Below, piece after piece: positions 59,345 to 64,000 of a stretch of 64,000 bases of DNA. Position numbers and translations under genes: made by a program. The notes under the pieces are model-generated. The model searched no databases. It saw nothing but the letters and a program-made list of their open reading frames with translations, and was not told where the DNA came from. The first letter of the stretch is position 1. Every line of letters starts with the position of its first letter. Where the stretch lies: NCBI GenBank assembly GCA_017475005.1, contig JAFVGI010000066.1:1-64000 (forward strand), read 5' to 3'. The stretch is from Prevotella sp. (GTDB lineage Bacteria; Bacteroidota; Bacteroidia; Bacteroidales; Bacteroidaceae).

Positions 59345-60250
59345 ATGAAGCAAAATAGTTGTATTGTATTGTATTGCGCGGTGCTGCTTTTCCTTACCTC
59401 GTGTAAGGGGGGCAGCACCCCAGTTTTAAGTGAGGAGGGTCCCTTCTCACGCGTCATTGTGACGACAACAGTACACACTGCCCTCTTTCGCGAGTTGGGT
59501 GCCGGTGACTGCATTGTTGATACGTGCGAGATTGACGATGGCAATCCCGACATTGAGCGCATCATCAGTCATAATCCTGACGCTATATTCCTCTCCCCTT
59601 ACGAAGGACAGAACTTTGAGAAGATACGCAAGCTGGGCATTCCTATTGTCGAGATGCCCGACTATCTGGAGCCCACTCCCCTGGGCAGGGCTGCATGGAT
59701 GAAATATTACGGAAAGTTGCTTGGCAAAGAGCGCGAGGCAGACAGCCTGTATGCTGCGGTAGAGAGCGCTTATAACGCTCTGCGCGACTCTGTACGCCAA
59801 CATCTGGAAGGTAGCAAGGCTCCCAAACCGCGTGTATTCACCGAGATGAAGATTAGCTCTACGTGGTATGTTGCTACAGGACATTCTTACATTGCCACAC
59901 TCATTGCCGATGCGGGTGGCGACTATGTGTTCAAGGATATTGAAGGCAAGGGCTCCAAGCCTTTCAACCCCGAGGTGGTGTTCGACAAGGCGCAGGATGC
60001 TGACATATGGATGTTTAAATATGGTGCGTCGCGCGACAAGACACTTGCCGAGTTGGCTGCCGACTGGACCAACAACAGGCATTTTTGCGCATTTCAACAA
60101 GGCATGGTATTCGGATGTAACCTCTCCAAAACACGTTATTTTGAAGAGACGCCCTTTCATCCAGAGTTGCTGCTGCGTGACTTCGTAAATATCATCACCC
60201 CTGGCACACTAAAAGATTCATCGCTGCGTTACTATAAAAAACTACAGTAG
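59345..60250 (+). CDS. btuF: Cobalamin ABC transporter substrate-binding lipoprotein BtuF
   Basis: 301 aa from the ATG at 59345 (a GTG one codon earlier is possible). Lipobox LFLTSC. Cluster A binding-protein fold: RVIVTTTVHTALFRELGAGD, NPDIERIISHNPDAIFLSPY, then WYVATGHSYIATLIADAGGD and the C-terminal lobe FNPEVVFDKAQDADIWMF. Periplasmic partner for BtuC, which follows 10 nt later. Could also bind haem or siderophores by family, but the riboswitch-led operon makes corrinoid most likely. Confidence 0.85.
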   Translation: MKQNSCIVLYCAVLLFLTSCKGGSTPVLSEEGPFSRVIVTTTVHTALFRELGAGDCIVDTCEIDDGNPDIERIISHNPDAIFLSPYEGQNFEKIRKLGIPIVEMPDYLEPTPLGRAAWMKYYGKLLGKEREADSLYAAVESAYNALRDSVRQHLEGSKAPKPRVFTEMKISSTWYVATGHSYIATLIADAGGDYVFKDIEGKGSKPFNPEVVFDKAQDADIWMFKYGASRDKTLAELAADWTNNRHFCAFQQGMVFGCNLSKTRYFEETPFHPELLLRDFVNIITPGTLKDSSLRYYKKLQ

Positions 60251-60260
60251 CCAATTCATA

Positions 60261-61271
60261 ATGGGCAAGACGCATTCTTCCTTCTTCCTTCTTACATCAT
60301 CCATCATACTTCTTCTGTTGGTGCTCTTTGCGTGCAACCTACTTTTCGGCTCCGTGAGCATTCCTTTCATGGAGGTGTGGAATATCCTGACTGTAGGTGA
60401 TGCGGAGAAGGAGTCGTGGCGATATATAGTACTTGAGTCTCGGCTTCCCCAAGCCATTACAGCTATTCTTTGTGGTGCGTCACTTGCTGTCAGTGGTTTG
60501 TTACTACAGACCTCATTCCGCAATCCCCTTGCAGGTCCTTCCATTCTCGGCATCACCAACGGAGCCTCGCTGGGTGTGGCTATCGTCATGCTTATTGCCG
60601 GTGGCACAGTGGCAGGCACAGGCGGCAATATCGCCGTAGTGCTGGGCGCACTCATAGGTTCTCTGGCAGTGATAGTGCTTCTGCTATTTATGGCATCGAT
60701 AATACACTCAAACATAATGCTCCTCATCGTGGGCATCATGGTCAGCTTCCTCGTATCCTCGATAGTGTCTCTGACATATATCTTTGCCAATGCCGACAAT
60801 GTTCACGCCTACGTCATGTGGGGCATGGGCAGTTTTTCCGATGTCACCGTCGAACAGTTGCCTTGGTTTGTCAGCGTCTCACTATCTGCACTCCTGTTGG
60901 CTGTGACACTCGTAAAACCTCTCAATGCATTACTCCTTGGCGACGACTACGCCCAGAACCTTGGTATCAACATCCATCGCACCCGCTGGATGATACTCCT
61001 CTCCACAGGCTTACTGACTGCCATTGCAACAGCCTACTGCGGTCCTGTGGCATTCCTCGGACTTGCAACACCCCACATAGCACGTCTCATGCTCCGCACG
61101 GGCAACCACATACAGTTATTGCCCACCACCATCCTCACTGGAGCCGTAATGGCATTAGCATGTAACCTGCTCTGCATCATCCCGTCGGTCATGATGCCCC
61201 TCAACGCCGTAACCCCCATCTTCGGTGTCCCCGTGATACTCTATATCATCATCAGAAGAAGAGACTACTAA
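60261..61271 (+). CDS. btuC: Cobalamin ABC transporter permease BtuC (FecCD family)
   Basis: 336 aa, about ten membrane segments; VLESRLPQAITAILCGASLA, GLLLQTSFRNPLAGPSILGI, GASLGVAIVML, MVSFLVSSIVSL and CGPVAFLGLATPHIARLMLR are diagnostic FecCD/BtuC blocks. The first 18 residues (MGKTHSSFFLLTSSIILL) are largely coded by a pyrimidine-rich repeat. No ATPase (btuD) follows; the operon ends here and the next gene is on the other strand. Confidence 0.88.
   Translation: MGKTHSSFFLLTSSIILLLLVLFACNLLFGSVSIPFMEVWNILTVGDAEKESWRYIVLESRLPQAITAILCGASLAVSGLLLQTSFRNPLAGPSILGITNGASLGVAIVMLIAGGTVAGTGGNIAVVLGALIGSLAVIVLLLFMASIIHSNIMLLIVGIMVSFLVSSIVSLTYIFANADNVHAYVMWGMGSFSDVTVEQLPWFVSVSLSALLLAVTLVKPLNALLLGDDYAQNLGINIHRTRWMILLSTGLLTAIATAYCGPVAFLGLATPHIARLMLRTGNHIQLLPTTILTGAVMALACNLLCIIPSVMMPLNAVTPIFGVPVILYIIIRRRDY
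60274..60317. repeat. TTCTTCCTTCTTACATCATCC repeat at the btuC start
   Basis: Reverse complement contains GGATGATGTAAGAAGG, also found at 4576-4591 in an intergenic repeat. Confidence 0.65.
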
Positions 61272-61273
61272 TT

Positions 61274-61330
61274 TACACTCCTCCTTTAGTGTTCCTTTAG
61301 TCCTCCTTTACCCCTCCTTTAGTCTCCTTT
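61274..61330. repeat. CCTCCTTTAGTGTTCC repeat
   Basis: Five imperfect CCTTTAGTCCTCC-like units just after btuC. Confidence 0.65.
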
Positions 61331-61339
61331 GTATATTAT

Positions 61340-61416
61340 AGCAAGGGGGTAGCAAGGGGGTAGCAAGGGGGTAGCAAGGAGGTAGCAAGGAGGTAGCAAG
61401 GGGGTAGCAAGGGGGT
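61340..61416. repeat. 11-bp tandem repeat, seven copies
   Basis: Unit AGCAAGGGGGT; copies 4 and 5 read AGCAAGGAGGT, the others are identical. Fills the spacer between convergent btuC and the ResB/CcsA gene. Confidence 0.9.
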
Positions 61417-61429
61417 GATGAGACCACCA

Positions 61430-63391
61430 TTAGGCATAGCTGTGCATGCCTCCCAGAAGGTAGTTTACTCCAAAATAAGTGATTATGACAACCAGGAAGG
61501 CTGCAACCATGTAGAGGTGGTAAAAACGCGGCTTACTAAAAATGCCTACTGAAACCTTGTGGAGCGGTACAGCATATACCATTAGTGTGATGAGTGCCCA
61601 CGACTCTTTAGGATCCCACGACCAGTAGTTGCCCCACGACACGTTTGCCCATACAGCACCTAGGAAGATGCCGATGGCAAGAAGGAATACAGCGGGATAT
61701 AACAGCAGTTGAGAAAGGGCGGTGAGCTTTTCTAATTGAGAATTGAAAATTGATAATTGAAAATTGAAAATTATCAGTGCATATATTCCAATGAACATTT
61801 GGAGGGCGAAGAGTGCGTAGGCGCACATTACTGTCATGACATGCAATGAAAGCAATGGTGATTGGAGCACGGGCATCAGCGGAGTAATCTGCGAACTGTT
61901 GCCAGCCATCATTGCTACTAACAGACAACATAATGCAGCTAACGGTCCTAAGACAATGATGATGCGTACCTTACGAAAGAGAATCACAGTCATCACTATC
62001 AGCACCCATGCCATGAAGAGCATTGTTTCATAGCCGTTGCTGACAGGAATATGTCCGCTGAGCCACCAGCGCAAGCCAAGTTGCAGCGTGATGAGAATGG
62101 GGAATTTTATGCTTCGAAGATCGTTATAGAAAATCTCAGCCTTTGTCTTGCTGTCACTTGGCAGCAAATCGCCAATCATCGCATGCTGGAACAGTTTTAT
62201 CTTCGCTATAATCTCCATAGCGCGGTCGTGCTGACCTGTCACAATAGCCTCCGTCAGAAAATCCATCGACTGCTTAATGAAGAACTGCTCCTTGACAGGG
62301 ATTTCCTTCGGTAGCACTTGCCCGCCAGGAGGGAACCATTCAACAGGGGAGTGAGAGGGGAGTGAGAGAGGAGTGAGAGAGGATAGTTTATATGGAAAGA
62401 TTTTTGTGAATTGTCCGTTATAGAACATCTCTGCTATAGCATAACGTTCTTCAGCACCTTTCTTTTTTGGATTATTGAGAAGCAGTTCCTTCTCCCACGG
62501 CGAATAGTATATCATCCAACTGAAGAATATCTCATCAGCCGAATATCCATGCCACGAAGCGCTGCCAGTCATCTTGATAGCAAAGTCCGTAGCAACAGTA
62601 TTGAGGGGACAGATGCGGTTATTATAAAGAACATTTATAGTTCCCATGCGGTGAGCAATATCCTTGGGAACAACGGGGAGATTCTCTTCTGCCGTTGCCG
62701 TCATACTTATCAACAGCAATGCCACCGTTATCGCCTTCCGATAGAGTGTCCGCATCTGTGTCTTTTTTGACAGCAATGTAGCAATGATACCTAATAGGAG
62801 CATCAAATACCCACAATAGGTGATGGCAATGCCGTAAGGGTCGTAACTTACGCCTAATGTCACACCTTCGCCATCAGAGTCATAGCTTTTCTGAAACAGG
62901 CGATAGCCTTCAACATTACCGATATGGTTCATCGAAACCAGCACCTCGCCCTCCTTGCTCCCAATTACGCTCTGATAATCCATCGGAGCATCGGTACCAG
63001 GATAGTTTACAATACGGAATTCCTTCAGCGTTATGGAGTTGGCGGGTGACAGATTGCAGGATTGGTTCACACGCAGGTGTATTGTGTCGCTACTGGAGGT
63101 AAGATGGGTGACAAAAGCGCCAATCAGTATCACCACAAATGCCATGTGGAGCGTAAAGACAGCTAACCGTTTATAGAGTTTTCTCTTTATGAAACAAGCA
63201 CACGATACTACTGTTAGCACACCCCACAGGGCAGAGAACCACCATGCGCCGTAGATATTCTCGGCAACGAACTCCGTGCCGAAAAATTTCTCTATGACAG
63301 TGGCAAGCCCTATACACACCACGATGAGTGCATATAGGGCGAAGAAAACTTTATTTTTATATTGATTCAATAAAAAAGACAATTTGGTCAC
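61430..63391 (-). CDS. Cytochrome c biogenesis protein, ResB-CcsA fusion (System II)
   Basis: 653 aa starting with GTG. Residues about 1-215 are ResB/CcsB-like (N-terminal helices, periplasmic strand region with IRLRVNQSCNL-type part), residues about 225-400 a periplasmic-type insert, residues about 425-653 CcsA with the tryptophan-rich haem motif WGNYWSWDPKESW. It delivers and attaches haem to exported c-type apocytochromes. Two repeat-coded inserts are seen: KLSSLTPLSLPSHSP (about residue 337-351) and IIFNFQLSIFNSQLEKL (about 539-555) between membrane helices. It overlaps the next gene, a c-type cytochrome, by 35 nt, which fits its role. Confidence 0.88.
   Translation of the reverse strand: MTKLSFLLNQYKNKVFFALYALIVVCIGLATVIEKFFGTEFVAENIYGAWWFSALWGVLTVVSCACFIKRKLYKRLAVFTLHMAFVVILIGAFVTHLTSSSDTIHLRVNQSCNLSPANSITLKEFRIVNYPGTDAPMDYQSVIGSKEGEVLVSMNHIGNVEGYRLFQKSYDSDGEGVTLGVSYDPYGIAITYCGYLMLLLGIIATLLSKKTQMRTLYRKAITVALLLISMTATAEENLPVVPKDIAHRMGTINVLYNNRICPLNTVATDFAIKMTGSASWHGYSADEIFFSWMIYYSPWEKELLLNNPKKKGAEERYAIAEMFYNGQFTKIFPYKLSSLTPLSLPSHSPVEWFPPGGQVLPKEIPVKEQFFIKQSMDFLTEAIVTGQHDRAMEIIAKIKLFQHAMIGDLLPSDSKTKAEIFYNDLRSIKFPILITLQLGLRWWLSGHIPVSNGYETMLFMAWVLIVMTVILFRKVRIIIVLGPLAALCCLLVAMMAGNSSQITPLMPVLQSPLLSLHVMTVMCAYALFALQMFIGIYALIIFNFQLSIFNSQLEKLTALSQLLLYPAVFLLAIGIFLGAVWANVSWGNYWSWDPKESWALITLMVYAVPLHKVSVGIFSKPRFYHLYMVAAFLVVIITYFGVNYLLGGMHSYA
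61734..61774. repeat. In-frame AATTGAAAATTGA repeat in CcsA part
   Basis: Four AATTGAAAATTGA-type units encode the loop/helix segment FNFQLSIFNSQLE. Confidence 0.75.
62345..62383. repeat. In-frame GAGTGAGAGGG repeat in ResB-CcsA gene
   Basis: Three GGGAGTGAGAG-type units encode SSLTPLSLPSHSP. Confidence 0.75.
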
Positions 63392-64000
63392 GTTCTTTCT
63401 TCGACAGATTACGGAACTTCACTACGCTATTGTAAGCATCGCTCGTTCCTCCTTCGTTCTTACATCCATGCCACATGATAGCTTCCAGCACATTTCTTGC
63501 ACGACAGTCGTGCAGACGTTCCACACCACTACCACATTTCGCAGCCAATCCCCTACCCCACAACGGAGTAGTGCGACACCATCCTGTGCGGATATCGTTC
63601 TTCATCCACAGACGATGTTGAACAAAATCGGTATATGGCCAAATCTTCTGGTGCGGATAGCGGGGCATATCGCTGTCAGAGGTAAAGAACTTCGCTGGGT
63701 CCTGAATATGGTCTTCGCCCGTTGTCCACGAAGGACGGTGACAGGCAGCGCAACCAATCTGCGAGAAGAGTTCCTTACCCTTCTTGAAGTCCTCTGTAGT
63801 GGTGTTGCGTGCTGCAGGAACAGCCAAACCACGATGCCAGATCATCAGATTCTTATACTGCGCATCTGTCATCTCAGGCTCCAGCGATTTGCTTGTCAGG
63901 TATGTATATATATCCTTCTCAAGGTCGCCGGTATGCCATTCAGGATGCTGGTGCATCGGGTCTATAATATTGATATACTCCGTAAATCCTGCCTGTACAT
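63357..64000 (-). CDS. Di-heme oxidoreductase family protein (DUF1111), 5' part beyond window
   Basis: The frame is open to the window edge (upstream codons read AGFTEYINIIDP before MHQHPEWHTGD), so the true start is outside; 214 codons are visible. A c-type haem site GCAACHRPSW is present, with LWGRGLAAKCGSG and EAIMWHGCKNEGG as further family blocks. The family is related to di-haem peroxidases and is exported; its haem attachment would rely on the overlapping ResB-CcsA gene. Confidence 0.82.
   Translation of the reverse strand, partial: VQAGFTEYINIIDPMHQHPEWHTGDLEKDIYTYLTSKSLEPEMTDAQYKNLMIWHRGLAVPAARNTTTEDFKKGKELFSQIGCAACHRPSWTTGEDHIQDPAKFFTSDSDMPRYPHQKIWPYTDFVQHRLWMKNDIRTGWCRTTPLWGRGLAAKCGSGVERLHDCRARNVLEAIMWHGCKNEGGTSDAYNSVVKFRNLSKKERDQIVFFIESI

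Noticed and set aside
61340-61416. CRISPR array
   Set aside because: Units are 11 bp, contiguous and without spacers; no cas genes nearby.
1-64000. tRNA, rRNA, insertion sequence, prophage or integrase genes
   Set aside because: No T-loop/acceptor pattern, transposase, or phage gene was recognised by eye; a tRNA scan would be needed to be certain.

Overview
The window looks like a chromosome segment of a Bacteroidales bacterium, most like Prevotella and relatives. The evidence is: the Bacteroidota-type -7 box TAnnTTTG in front of most transcription units; a six-gene Na+-translocating NADH:quinone reductase operon; a riboswitch-led BtuB/BtuG cobalamin-uptake locus; Por-type C-terminal tails; and gene families typical of that order. 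There are no rRNA genes, phage, IS elements or CRISPR arrays, and I saw no tRNA. The placement is inferred from gene content and promoter style, not from a marker gene.

Layout. 1-6 kb: the cut 3' end of class II aldolase, queH, a chimeric ORF (TonB-receptor-like N-terminus joined to the second half of a GltS glutamate symporter), nhaD, and a RhuM-family gene behind a hairpin-rich spacer. 5.9-12.6 kb (minus): an aminotransferase followed by nqrABCDEF. 12.8-19.4 kb: a CDP-alcohol phosphatidyltransferase and an LPG-synthase-like membrane protein, a purine permease/lipoprotein/acyltransferase unit, and a Na+-dependent NSS transporter. 19.4-24.1 kb (minus): two acyl-CoA ligases, a thioesterase and an orphan LytTR regulator. 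24.3-29.7 kb (plus): ddl-metH-metF. 29.8-30.2 kb: two candidate structured RNAs. 30.2-36.7 kb (minus): cob(I)alamin adenosyltransferase, a LuxR-type regulator, a 43-codon membrane ORF, and the phosphate system (porin-pstSCAB). 36.8-47.8 kb (minus): one long unit with sulfite reductase, precorrin-2 dehydrogenase, hemA, a hemC/SUMT/hemD fusion, hemB, hemL, cysD, cysN and cysH. It carries sulfate assimilation together with the synthesis of the siroheme its sulfite reductase needs. 48.2-51.5 kb (minus): a flavoprotein and an S41 peptidase. 51.6-61.3 kb (plus): a structured element, a cobalamin riboswitch, btuB, a BtuG-like propeller lipoprotein, a 1384-aa surface protein, btuF and btuC. 61.4-64 kb (minus): a ResB/CcsA cytochrome c maturation fusion and a partial di-heme oxidoreductase.

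Physiological threads. Sodium handling is concentrated here (Nqr pump, NhaD antiporter, NSS symporter). B12 acquisition, adenosylation and use also recur (btu locus, adenosyltransferase, MetH).

The most unusual signals are these. (1) Degenerate low-complexity repeats sit between genes and also, in frame, inside at least nine coding regions. (2) Two structured elements of similar architecture, 21.8 kb apart, each lie just upstream of a promoter. (3) The adenosyltransferase promoter and start are duplicated as a fragment 17 kb away. (4) The hydroxymethylbilane synthase module lacks the domain that holds its cofactor cysteine. (5) A TonB-plug/GltS chimera is still an open reading frame. (6) Four genes have the -7 box only 8-9 nt before ATG, which implies leaderless mRNAs.
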